The notes under the pieces: generated by a model
The model's database searches: none
The model's input: the letters and a program-made list of their open reading frames with translations, nothing else
What the model was told of the DNA's origin: nothing
Source of the DNA: Tildeniella torsiva UHER 1998/13D
Lineage (GTDB): Bacteria; Cyanobacteriota; Cyanobacteriia; Phormidesmidales; Phormidesmidaceae
NCBI GenBank assembly: GCA_019358835.1
Contig: JAHHIH010000008.1
Coordinates: 62,001 to 126,000, forward strand
Direction: 5' to 3'
DNA length: 64,000 bases
Shown: positions 19,771 through 32,336 of the stretch, one piece after another
Layout of the letters: each line of letters begins with the position of its first letter
Position numbering within the stretch: the stretch's first letter is position 1
Position numbers and translations under genes: made by a program

Positions 19771-20958
19771 TCACGTTTCTATTTTTGCCTTATACCTTTG
19801 GTTCTCGTAACGACTGGCTAAAGCCAATGCATTTTGAAGATGATTATTAGCCAAGGTATCTGGGGCCAAAATCTTTGCCAAATGCATAAACCGATTTACC
19901 CAGCGGCCAAACTCTTGAAGCGATCGCTCTGGCAGATTCACCGAAAAGTCCACATGAGGCTCTCCCCCATGGTGGCCCTTTTTAACCGTTTGGGTGGGGT
20001 GGCGACGATCGCCCTCCAAAATGAATTCGGCCATGGGGTACCAAAACCTCACTTTCACTGGTACAAACTCCGATTGCCCAGCCCGTTCTTGCTGCTGCTC
20101 TTCTGGGGTACCCAAATAGAGACCCCACCCCTGCTTTAGTAGTTGATGGGCCGCTTCTAGGCTGTGAGTTTGAGCTGCTGTGCCCCGCCCCACCACATCT
20201 AAAACTTTTACCTGTTCACTCAGGCGATCAACACGGGCAAGCTCAAAGTGTTGACTTTGCACCTGCTCAAACAGTAGGTACCAGGCCACATCCGAGTAGA
20301 TCAGCTGAAGTGGGTAGATTTGGAGGTAGCCTGTACCCATGCTGCCATGAGGGTCGCGGTGGCGCAGCACCTCTAATGCCTGTCCCTGGGCGATCGCCCG
20401 CTCTACCGTCTCTAGTTCATGAAACAGGGTACGGCGGTAGTGGCCCTGGGTCATCATGTCTTCGGGGTCGGTGAAGACAATAGTGCGGCTGAAATGGGTA
20501 CGTACTGGATAAAACAACTGGCCGTTAAGTTCTAAGTTGAGGCCACGTAGGCGGCGCTCCAGGCTCTCATAGAGGCGGCGAATTCGAGGATCACCCTGAT
20601 ATTGGGCCTGGGTAGCTAGGGCTTGTAAGCCCGCCTGAAGCTCCTCATGGGTGAGGGCACCAGTCCCCAAGTAGTAGCCCCAGCGGTACATGCGGTCATC
20701 CAGAATCTTGTACCGGCGGAGGGTTCTGAGGTCTTTGCGAATGGTATGGACGGAATAGACCGGCAAGGTAATTTGCAGGCTTTGAGCGACCTGCTCCATT
20801 TCGCTCAGAATGGCTTGCGCTGCATCGTGCTCACCGGGTTTTTCACATTCGGGGTCTCGCCCTCCAATCCCTGGATGCTGCACCAGAGTTGCAATCAGCA
20901 CCATTAATCGCTCAAAGGCATGAGGGTTGACGTAGGAATTTAAACTGACATCGCTCAT
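19771..20958 (-). CDS. WYL-domain-type regulator-like protein
   Basis: N-terminal HTH-like segment, YLQIYPLQLIYSDVAWYLLFEQ core; located between array 1 and cmr genes, divergent to them. Confidence 0.65.
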   Translation of the reverse strand: MSDVSLNSYVNPHAFERLMVLIATLVQHPGIGGRDPECEKPGEHDAAQAILSEMEQVAQSLQITLPVYSVHTIRKDLRTLRRYKILDDRMYRWGYYLGTGALTHEELQAGLQALATQAQYQGDPRIRRLYESLERRLRGLNLELNGQLFYPVRTHFSRTIVFTDPEDMMTQGHYRRTLFHELETVERAIAQGQALEVLRHRDPHGSMGTGYLQIYPLQLIYSDVAWYLLFEQVQSQHFELARVDRLSEQVKVLDVVGRGTAAQTHSLEAAHQLLKQGWGLYLGTPEEQQQERAGQSEFVPVKVRFWYPMAEFILEGDRRHPTQTVKKGHHGGEPHVDFSVNLPERSLQEFGRWVNRFMHLAKILAPDTLANNHLQNALALASRYENQRYKAKIET

Positions 20959-21138
20959 TATTTTTGAATGTCAACAAGAAGAAAATATTTCTGAAAAGCT
21001 TGCTCAACCCTGGAAACCCAAATATAGCAACCCTTTATCAAGATGTCGGTTATCTGAAGGAATATCAATTTAAGGGGGCATCAACGCGTTAGCTCTGTTA
21101 GATTAGGCGCGAGCTACGACACTATAAAGGGAAGCACT

Positions 21139-21234
21139 GTGTCAAAAGCATTCTGGCAAGCAAAGCTCTGGGGGCTGTTAGACGCTCCACTAAAGGAGTT
21201 GCACTGCATCTCTCCACAGGAGGCAGTGGCATGA
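21139..21234 (+). CDS. 31-aa ORF resembling the start of a Cas10/Cmr2 HD domain (remnant), overlapping cas10 by ATGA
   Basis: GTG start: VSKAFWQAKLWGLLDAPLKELHCISPQEAVA*; compare the LLHDPxxKALH pattern of Cmr2 N-termini. Confidence 0.5.
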   Translation: MSKAFWQAKLWGLLDAPLKELHCISPQEAVA

Positions 21235-22799
21235 CTGAAGAGATCTATACAGCAATTAGCTTTGCTCCAGTACAGGGATTCATCGAAAAATCACGCAAAC
21301 TGCGCGATCTGTATGGGGCCTCCGGGCTGCTGTCATATCTAGCCGAAAGGCTCGTGGAGGCAACCCCCGCCAATTGCGAGGTGATTTCTCCAGCCTCGAT
21401 TAACCTGCAACGGGGCATGCCCAACCGCTTACTCATCCGCGGCGACTACCCACGCAACCTGGTCGAGCAAACCTTACTGCAAGCTTGGCAAAGGGTTTTA
21501 GACCAATGCCGTCAATGGGTTGAAACCCGCCTACAAGATTCGTTCCCCAGGGAGAGCTACCACTGGCAAGAGGTCTGGGCCAAGTGGGGTCGCTACCACT
21601 GGGAGATATTTTGGGGCCATGGCGATTCAATTCAAGCAGCCATGAAGGATTTAGAGACTCGTAAGCTTCGGCGCGACTGGGTGGCGGTGAACTGGGTAGG
21701 TGAAAGCTCTAGCTTATCGGGGGTAGATGCGATCGCCTGGCCGGGGCTAGGGGCATTGAACTCAAATCCTGGCTGGTCGTTATCGCCACCAGAACGGCAG
21801 CAGATGGAAAGCTTTTATGAGGCTTTGGCCGCACGACTGAGCAGTTCCAATGCCAGCAATGAGGACACTGTAGGCCGATTTCTGGCTACTAACGAACGAT
21901 TGAGCGTGCCCGAGTTAGTGAAACGGTTGGTGACCTGGCCTCAACTGGCCAGAGAACTGGGCATTAGCGAGCTAGAGAGTGGCTTTACTGATATCCATCG
22001 CAATACCCGCGATGGCAAGGGCCAGTGGACAGGTTGGTTTATGGGGGATGGCGATCACGTTGGCAATTACCTCCAAGACCAGTTGACGCCAATGGGTGAT
22101 GAAGCTGTACAAGGCTTTAGTCGGCAAATGCGGGAGTGGGGACAGAGCTTTAGCCAGTCTCTTTCTCGCGATCGCGGGCGGGTGGTCTATGCCGGTGGGG
22201 ATGATTTTTTAGGAGTCCTATACGGTCAAGCTAGCGATCGCCCCCTGCCCGCTAGCCAAGCGCTGGAGTGGCTCATGGGGCTAAACGCCCAGTGGCAGCA
22301 GCACGGCCACCCTATTACCGTCAGCGTTGGGTTTGTGTGGGTGTCACCTGATGTGCCGCAGCGAGATGTTTTACAGCACTGTCGCCTGGCTCAGAAGCGG
22401 GCTAAGCATCTAGGGCGCGATCGGGTCACGATTCGCATTGTGTTTAACAGTGGTCAGTTTGTGGAATGGACCTGCCGCTGGCTGGACTTGGATGTACTGC
22501 AAAGATACTGCGATCGCAACGGCATGGGCTGGGGCCACAACCCCAACTGGGCTCATATCTTTACCGACTGGGCTGAACTCAAAGCTCGCCACGCCATTCC
22601 CACCCGGCCTAACAATGCCGCTGGGGACAACTTAGCCGCGAACCTAGTGGCGATCGAGTTTTTCGACCTCTACTTCAAAGGCTACGGTCAGCGGTTGACG
22701 AACAATAGCGCCGCCATTCTCGGGTCTATGGACGACCCCCTCGCCCTGATCAACTGGATCAACGGTGCCATTCACACAGGTTGGTACCTGGCCGCATAG
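21231..22799 (+). CDS. cmr2: Cas10/Cmr2, type III-B, lacking HD domain
   Basis: SFAPVQGFIEKSRKLRDLYGASGLLSYLAERL, WFMGDGDHVGNYL, VVYAGGDDFLGVLYG cyclase motif. Confidence 0.92.
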   Translation: MTEEIYTAISFAPVQGFIEKSRKLRDLYGASGLLSYLAERLVEATPANCEVISPASINLQRGMPNRLLIRGDYPRNLVEQTLLQAWQRVLDQCRQWVETRLQDSFPRESYHWQEVWAKWGRYHWEIFWGHGDSIQAAMKDLETRKLRRDWVAVNWVGESSSLSGVDAIAWPGLGALNSNPGWSLSPPERQQMESFYEALAARLSSSNASNEDTVGRFLATNERLSVPELVKRLVTWPQLARELGISELESGFTDIHRNTRDGKGQWTGWFMGDGDHVGNYLQDQLTPMGDEAVQGFSRQMREWGQSFSQSLSRDRGRVVYAGGDDFLGVLYGQASDRPLPASQALEWLMGLNAQWQQHGHPITVSVGFVWVSPDVPQRDVLQHCRLAQKRAKHLGRDRVTIRIVFNSGQFVEWTCRWLDLDVLQRYCDRNGMGWGHNPNWAHIFTDWAELKARHAIPTRPNNAAGDNLAANLVAIEFFDLYFKGYGQRLTNNSAAILGSMDDPLALINWINGAIHTGWYLAA

Positions 22800-22832
22800 C
22801 CCACCCAGCTCCCTCGCTGTTTCACACGCCCT

Positions 22833-23891
22833 ATGTTTACCCACATCATCACCATTTCCCCCTTGGGGTTTCTCTATGGCAGTGCCGGAGCCTTTTTGTC
22901 GCCAGAGAACCTGGTAGGGCGCTCAGGGGCCAAGTTTCCCCCCGATGCTGCCACCCTGGCCGGGCTCCTGTTCAGCGCCAACAAACACAGCGGTGCCCAC
23001 GACCAGGTCACCCTGCGAGATTCGCTGTTTTTGGCTGGGCCCTTTTGGGCCAACGTGGACGACCCCCATTATTTTTATGTACCCGTCCCGCGCCACAAAA
23101 TTCTTGGCAGAGACGACACCGACCAATGGGAGGTACGCAACTATCAGTGGTGGCGCGACGAGGCCGCCCACCCCGACCTGGAGGCCGACTACCACTGGCA
23201 GCGCATCGATACCTGGGACTACACCCCCGACGAAATCAAAGCTAATGGTGCCGCAGCCCAAGACCCCTGGACATTTTTGCCCCTGCTGCACCCCAGCCTA
23301 AAGTCTGATGAACGCAACGTGCGCGACGAAAATGGCCTGTTTTTAGAAAATGCGGTGCAAATGCTGCCCAACCAGTGGGACGGCAGCCAGGCTGAAACCT
23401 GCCTGGTCTACCTCTCTACGGTGCCCCTGGAAGACGGCTGGTACCGCTTTGGCGGTGAAAGTCACCTGGTCGAAGTCGCTAGCCACCCCATTGCCGACAC
23501 CAGCCCTATTGCCGAACTACTGCAACGCCCCATTGACCATGCCTTTGCGCTGTTGGGGCCAGGGCTGTGGGGCTCCACCCACCTATCGCTGCGCTACCCG
23601 CGCCACGCAGACTTTTCCGATCGGCGACCCATGATGTTGACCGATCGCCCCCAGCCCCATCGGTATCGTCTGGGCAGCCAAGCCAAGTCACCCCAGGGTG
23701 AGGCTCTTGCCCCAGCCGGGCGGCTGAGCCGTGGCCGCTACGCTGTACCACCGGGCACGGTGTACCTGTTTAAAGAAGCCATTGGCCGGTCTTGGTGGGA
23801 TTGGCCAGAAGCGTGGTTCCCCAAAGAAGGCTTTTCACTTAAACACCTGGGCTGCAACCTCTGCCTGCCCGTCGATATTTCCAGGAGCTAA
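22833..23891 (+). CDS. cmr3: Cmr3-like RAMP
   Basis: ISPLGFLYGSAGAFLSPE N-term; operon position. Confidence 0.85.
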   Translation: MFTHIITISPLGFLYGSAGAFLSPENLVGRSGAKFPPDAATLAGLLFSANKHSGAHDQVTLRDSLFLAGPFWANVDDPHYFYVPVPRHKILGRDDTDQWEVRNYQWWRDEAAHPDLEADYHWQRIDTWDYTPDEIKANGAAAQDPWTFLPLLHPSLKSDERNVRDENGLFLENAVQMLPNQWDGSQAETCLVYLSTVPLEDGWYRFGGESHLVEVASHPIADTSPIAELLQRPIDHAFALLGPGLWGSTHLSLRYPRHADFSDRRPMMLTDRPQPHRYRLGSQAKSPQGEALAPAGRLSRGRYAVPPGTVYLFKEAIGRSWWDWPEAWFPKEGFSLKHLGCNLCLPVDISRS

Positions 23892-23895
23892 CCCC

Positions 23896-24900
23896 ATGTA
23901 TTCCAAAGCCTACGGCATTATCAAAACCCTGGCCCCTCTCCATGTGGGCGCTAGCGCTGGTGAAGAAAGCGGCAACCTTAACCTGATCTTCCGCGACCAG
24001 TTTACTCAAACGGGTATTATCCCCGGTAGCTCTATTCGGGGCCGGTTTCGAGCCGATATGCGCAACAACCGCCAGGACTGGTTGGAGAGTCAGCTAGCCG
24101 ACCGTGGTATCACTGTCCCTGAAAATTTTGAGGAGATAACGCAGAATGCCCCATCAGGAGACCGCCAGCCTGATCGAATGTCGATATTGAAATGGCTTGA
24201 ACAGCAAGCTAAGCAGTGGGAGTCAGAGCATGAAGACTCTGATGCCTTTACGGTACCTGTCTCCTACAAAGAAAACCGTTGGTACGGCCACGAATCAGTT
24301 GATAATCAAAAAGATGGTGGCACTACAGAGGCGATCGTTAAGTTTGAGTATGCATCCCTAGTCTGGCTGCCTGTCTTCTGCCCAGGGCAGCCCATTGTCT
24401 GGGTCACCTGCCCCTACCTGCTCAAGCGCTACAAGCGGATTGCTGCGATTGCAGCCGATCTGCCGCTGCCCTACTCGGCCCCCAGCGGCTTGCAGGCTCG
24501 GCCCCTGGGCACAGGTCGCAAGGTGCTGTTCTTCAACCTTGGCTTTTTAGACATCGAGCACGAGGCGGATCTATCCCCCTGGGCAGCAGGGTTCGACATT
24601 GAGCACACCCAAACCGTGGTGGTAGCCGACAACGACATTGCCATTCTGCATGACATGGCCCTCTACCGCCAGAGCCGAGTCAAGCTGGTAGATGACATGA
24701 AAAAAGTGGATACCGACAAGGGAGCCTTTTTCAATGTCGAAGCCCTGCCAGAGGGCAGTGTGCTGGTCTTTCCCATCGCGCTCAAGCACACCGGGTGGCA
24801 ACCCTTTAGGCCAGCCACACCTTCCCAAGAACTCTATTTTGGCGGCCTAGAGTCTGTCGGTTTTGGCCGCTGCCAAGTCACCCTAGGAGGCACGTATTAA
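23896..24900 (+). CDS. cmr4: Cmr4-like Cas7-family RAMP (backbone)
   Basis: MYSKAYGIIKTLAPLHVGASAGEESGNLNLIFRDQFTQTGIIPGSSIRGRFRAD; ORF-track start is too far upstream. Confidence 0.9.
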   Translation: MYSKAYGIIKTLAPLHVGASAGEESGNLNLIFRDQFTQTGIIPGSSIRGRFRADMRNNRQDWLESQLADRGITVPENFEEITQNAPSGDRQPDRMSILKWLEQQAKQWESEHEDSDAFTVPVSYKENRWYGHESVDNQKDGGTTEAIVKFEYASLVWLPVFCPGQPIVWVTCPYLLKRYKRIAAIAADLPLPYSAPSGLQARPLGTGRKVLFFNLGFLDIEHEADLSPWAAGFDIEHTQTVVVADNDIAILHDMALYRQSRVKLVDDMKKVDTDKGAFFNVEALPEGSVLVFPIALKHTGWQPFRPATPSQELYFGGLESVGFGRCQVTLGGTY

Positions 24901-24902
24901 TC

Positions 24903-25355
24903 ATGGCATGGAATTCCTACGGCCTTGATCGAGAGGCCCAAAAGCTGGTGTTGGCCGCTCGCCAGCGAGATGAAAAATTGCCCAAAGCAGAGCGTTCAAG
25001 GAAGGCATCGCTAAACCAGGGACACAAGATGCGTATGGCCGTTCCCTACGGCCTGGAACGGTTTTGGGGTGAACACCTGCGGCTCCAAGAGAAAGAAACG
25101 AATAAAGCTACCTACTGGAAAGAAACCTGGGAAGCATTTGTGCACATCATGGCTCGGTCAGGGGTCACAATACCCAACGACGCTGTTGGGTATTCGGATA
25201 CCAAGGCCATTCAGGCGATGTCTGAAAAGCTCTGGGTTTTAACAATCGATGACCAGCGATTGGCTCTGGCGGTGCTGACGCAGCTCTGTGATGCGGTGGT
25301 GTGGTGGACACAGCGGTACAAAGGAGGGGCAAAGCTCAATGACTCAGATTCCTGA
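24903..25355 (+). CDS. cmr5: Cmr5-like small subunit
   Basis: 150 aa helical protein between cmr4 and cmr6. Confidence 0.7.
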   Translation: MAWNSYGLDREAQKLVLAARQRDEKLPKAERSRKASLNQGHKMRMAVPYGLERFWGEHLRLQEKETNKATYWKETWEAFVHIMARSGVTIPNDAVGYSDTKAIQAMSEKLWVLTIDDQRLALAVLTQLCDAVVWWTQRYKGGAKLNDSDS

Positions 25356-27045
25356 TGCTTACCAAAAAGTGCCGATGATGTTTCGGGCACAGGTCGATGG
25401 CCGCTGCCAGCTCCAGCGTATCTATCCCGCTCGCACCAAGGCCCGTGAACCCCAGGATGTAGAACTGTGGGTCGATGAATGGGTTGGTGAGGCCAGCGAT
25501 CGCCCCCCAAACCTACCCACCACAGGCAATCCTCAACCCTACGAAATCAACTGGCGGTTTGTCACCAACGGCGGCCAAGACGACGGCATCATTCGTCCTG
25601 TGATCGGGGCTTACGGCTGGCCCTTCTACCCCGGCAGCAGCATGAAAGGGGTCTTTCGCGCCGTCTGCCGCGCCGTCTGCACCCCAGAGCAGACCGATCG
25701 CTACTGCGGCAAAGAACTCCCCGGCGGCGACTTTCAGCCCGGCATTTTGCGCTTCCACGGTGGCTACCCCACCAGCACAGACTGGACAGAAGGCTTGGTG
25801 GATATGATTCACCCCCAGCAAGAGCGCCAGGTGCAGCGCGAAAAACGCACCCGCGCCTTTGCCCAAATCTCGCTCCGTCAGCCCCATCTGAGGTTTGGCA
25901 TTTCGAGCACGGTGCCCCTAGATGCAGCGGAGTGGGAAACCGTTTGGCAACTGTGGGAAACCGCCCTCGCCAGGGGACTGGGCTGTCGGGTGAGTGCGGG
26001 CTATGGCCAGGTGGCAAATCACACAGGCGAGGTGTTGTTTCACTGCACCCTGCAAGGGCAGGGGCAGGCCGCCAAGCTGATTGACCAGTCTGGAGAATTT
26101 CGACCCAACATCTTTCGCGCGGCGCTGCGGGGCCATGCCCTACGCCTGTTCGGTGGGCTCACCTCTGCCGAGCAGGCAGAGCGGCTGGTTGACCAGCTCT
26201 TCGGCAGCGTGCGGGGGAGCGGCGATGTCGGGCTGCTGGCCATGAGCTTTCAGCCAGGGCAACTGACGATGGGACGCTATGGGCGCGATCGCTGGCAGCA
26301 GCCCACCTACGATGTCGAGGGCGACCTCTACTGGATGCTCAACCGCCCGCTAGACAACGTGGCCCAGCGTCAGGCCCTCAGTAACTTGGCCAGGGCGCTG
26401 ATGCACTTTGCCATGGTCTTCGGCGGGTTCGGCAAATCCTGGCGACGGGCCGACCACCGTTTGTTTCACAAGGACTACGCCGAGCTATCCAGCAAGCCCC
26501 TGATCGGCTGTCACTGGCAGTGGGGGGAAGAGTCTCTGACCCGAAATTACCAAGTGCGCAAGCTGGAGAGTATCCCCGGTTTTCTCAATGCTGTTAGGGC
26601 AGTGGCCCAAACCTGGGTGAACATGCAGACAGCCCCAACCAGAGATTGGGCGGCAACCTGGCGCGAAGCCTGGCACCCCGACAAAGTGCAAGTGTGGGGA
26701 CGGCTAGCCGCCCACGAAGACGACAGCATCGCCATTCATTGGCTGCACGGCCCCTATCGCAGAGCCAATCGTGACCTGGGATTATCAGAGGGGACGATCA
26801 AAAATACCTCCGTCACGGGTCAGATGGGCAAAATTGGGCGGCTGTGGCACCGCATGTATCCAATAGTGCAGCTAAAAAAGCGCAAGGACGACCCCACGGG
26901 CAAACCCTTTGCAATCACCCCCGCCAAGGGCCAGTACCTGGAGCTGCTGACCCTGTTTCCCGATCAGTCATCAGTGGAGTGTCGGCAGTTTCTAAAATTT
27001 CTACAAAACGAGCAACCCGACTTTGTCCAGCTCTGGCCTCAGTAG
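25339..27045 (+). CDS. cmr6: Apparent Cmr6-Cmr1 fusion (two RAMP modules)
   Basis: N half PFYPGSSMKGVFRAV...RGLGCRVSAGYGQV (Cmr6-like); C half EFRPNIFRAALRGHALRLFGGL...VDQLFGSVRGSGDVGLL (Cmr1-like). Confidence 0.75.
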   Translation: MTQIPDAYQKVPMMFRAQVDGRCQLQRIYPARTKAREPQDVELWVDEWVGEASDRPPNLPTTGNPQPYEINWRFVTNGGQDDGIIRPVIGAYGWPFYPGSSMKGVFRAVCRAVCTPEQTDRYCGKELPGGDFQPGILRFHGGYPTSTDWTEGLVDMIHPQQERQVQREKRTRAFAQISLRQPHLRFGISSTVPLDAAEWETVWQLWETALARGLGCRVSAGYGQVANHTGEVLFHCTLQGQGQAAKLIDQSGEFRPNIFRAALRGHALRLFGGLTSAEQAERLVDQLFGSVRGSGDVGLLAMSFQPGQLTMGRYGRDRWQQPTYDVEGDLYWMLNRPLDNVAQRQALSNLARALMHFAMVFGGFGKSWRRADHRLFHKDYAELSSKPLIGCHWQWGEESLTRNYQVRKLESIPGFLNAVRAVAQTWVNMQTAPTRDWAATWREAWHPDKVQVWGRLAAHEDDSIAIHWLHGPYRRANRDLGLSEGTIKNTSVTGQMGKIGRLWHRMYPIVQLKKRKDDPTGKPFAITPAKGQYLELLTLFPDQSSVECRQFLKFLQNEQPDFVQLWPQ

Positions 27046-27083
27046 CTTTTTCCATCCACCCCTTCACCAACATCTAACGCACT

Positions 27084-28529
27084 ATGGCCACCTGGATTTT
27101 GACCCTTGGCGACAGCGATGTTTTGCTCAGCACCAAAGCCCAGTGGAGCAGTTTAGAAGGGCCAGCAAAGGCTCAATACCCCGATCTGCTGCATTTCAAC
27201 GGCACTGAGGTGATCACAGCGGACAGCAAACGGCTGTACAGCTTTCCGGCACGGGCGTTGGGTCTGGTGTATAGCCCACAGCCAGAGCAGCATAGCGCCA
27301 CTCTGCGCTTTCCACGATTGGAAGCATTGGTTCAGCACCTCGCCCAGATCTCCACTCCGCCCCACCACATTGTGGTGCTGCTGACCGATCAATCCCTGTT
27401 GTTTGGCCCGAGCGATCGCCGCCTGCCCCGCTGTCCCTACTGGCGCGATACCTGCACCCTGGAACCACTGCTGCGGCACTTTCTCAGCCACGCCCTGCCT
27501 CGTGCCACTCAATCCTATTGCACCATTGCGCCCCTGTCCGACCAGCCTGGCCTAGACCACTGGGACAGTACGCTCTCGCTAATTCAAGCCTCGCTTGGCC
27601 AGGTAGACTGCACGCCGGGCAAGCCAGTCTTTGTAAGCCACCAAGCAGGCACCCCGGCGCTTTCATCAGCGGTGCAGTTTGTGACGCTGACCCGATTTGG
27701 GTCGCAGGTTCAATTTTTAGTCAGTAGTGAGTTTCAAGCAAACGCCTCAGAGCTAATCCCTAGCTCGACCTACCTGCTGGGCATTCGCCTGCAAGAAGCC
27801 AGGCGGCTACTACATCGCTACGACTATGCAGGTGTACAGGATGTGTTGAAGCAAGATTTGCCTGCTCTAGAACCAGCTGTGAGGCAGAGAATTGAGGGCT
27901 TACTCAACTCCGCCATTCTTTGGAACCAGGCCAAGTTTGCTGAGTTTGCTGCCTCACTCCAAGAAGCACCTGACAGAACGAAAGAGTGGTGGTGGGCGGC
28001 CTACGAGTCAGCTTTTTTGGCGTTGGTGCGGCTAGAACAGGGCAATACTGTAGAAGCTCTGTTCCATAGCTTTCGTGCGGCAGAAGGTATGTTGAGCGAC
28101 TGGGCTAAGTGGCGCTACCCAGAAGATATTAAGGCAAATAAAAAGGGTGCTCCGGTTGCCTTCCTACGAGAAGATAGTGGTTTACCTGCTTACTTGAAAG
28201 AAAAATTGGTAGGCGAAATTGATGGCCTGATGCTTTATAGCGGAGGATTATTTGAACTTTTTAGATCAGCTTGCCCAGCTGTCTCTGACAACGAAGACGT
28301 AAATGTCATCTGGAAAGGGGCCAGCAGCACAAGAAATCAGCAGTTTCATAGACTTTTAGGCTTAAGCGAAAAGGAAGTTTTTCGTTCTTGGGCCACTAAA
28401 GAAAATAAAGATGCTTGGCAGCAACGATTACTAAATTGTCTAAATTCTATTGCCAATCAGAACTTTGAATCTATTCAAGCAGCCAGCTTAATGGCAAATA
28501 TTCATCAGGACTTGAAAACTATTCTATAA
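27084..28529 (+). CDS. Csm6/Csx1-like CARF-HEPN accessory protein
   Basis: N-term WILTLGDSDVLL, VSHQAGTPALSSAVQF (CARF-like); C-term RNQQFH matches HEPN RX4H. Confidence 0.65.
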   Translation: MATWILTLGDSDVLLSTKAQWSSLEGPAKAQYPDLLHFNGTEVITADSKRLYSFPARALGLVYSPQPEQHSATLRFPRLEALVQHLAQISTPPHHIVVLLTDQSLLFGPSDRRLPRCPYWRDTCTLEPLLRHFLSHALPRATQSYCTIAPLSDQPGLDHWDSTLSLIQASLGQVDCTPGKPVFVSHQAGTPALSSAVQFVTLTRFGSQVQFLVSSEFQANASELIPSSTYLLGIRLQEARRLLHRYDYAGVQDVLKQDLPALEPAVRQRIEGLLNSAILWNQAKFAEFAASLQEAPDRTKEWWWAAYESAFLALVRLEQGNTVEALFHSFRAAEGMLSDWAKWRYPEDIKANKKGAPVAFLREDSGLPAYLKEKLVGEIDGLMLYSGGLFELFRSACPAVSDNEDVNVIWKGASSTRNQQFHRLLGLSEKEVFRSWATKENKDAWQQRLLNCLNSIANQNFESIQAASLMANIHQDLKTIL

Positions 28530-28564
28530 GAATGATCTGCTTGGATGCTACTTTCAGAACTAAC

Positions 28565-31846
<3,282 letters not shown>

Positions 31847-31991
31847 GTGGCGCAGGTCGCGCAGCTTGCGACTTGTCGCTACTGCTCCAGACAGAGTTAC
31901 CAAGGAACCAGTGAAGCTATGAATACTACACGCGTAGGCAGTTGAGATAATTTAAAGGAGCTGATGGGGGGTTGCTCTTGATGCCTCAGGG

Positions 31992-32336
31992 TCAGTCAAC
32001 GCCCCAATCGTCATCGCTCAGGCCATCCTCACCAGGCGCGGGCGCGAGCGTAGGTGTGGGTTGATGGATAACGGAAGGTACGGATTGGTTAGGAACCACC
32101 GTATGAGGAGCCATTTGAACCGTTGGGGCTGAGTCAGAGTGAGTGCTTGATTTCTGGATGAAGCTAATCAAAGCGTAGTTCAGCAGTTCAGAATCACTAA
32201 GAGCACTTCCAGCTTCGCCAAGAACCTCGCGGGCTTTAGCAATCAGTCCTTTTTGAGTCGAGACACGAACGGTGTTCCGTTCTACTCGCTTAGTGCTTTT
32301 TCTACGGGTTTTGGGCTTGGAGTTTGAAGTTGTCAT
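31992..32336 (-). CDS. ParR-like ribbon-helix-helix protein
   Basis: NTVRVSTQKGLIAKAREVLGEAGSALSDSELLNYALISFIQK, RHH-like, directly following a ParM-like gene. Confidence 0.6.
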   Translation of the reverse strand: MTTSNSKPKTRRKSTKRVERNTVRVSTQKGLIAKAREVLGEAGSALSDSELLNYALISFIQKSSTHSDSAPTVQMAPHTVVPNQSVPSVIHQPTPTLAPAPGEDGLSDDDWGVD

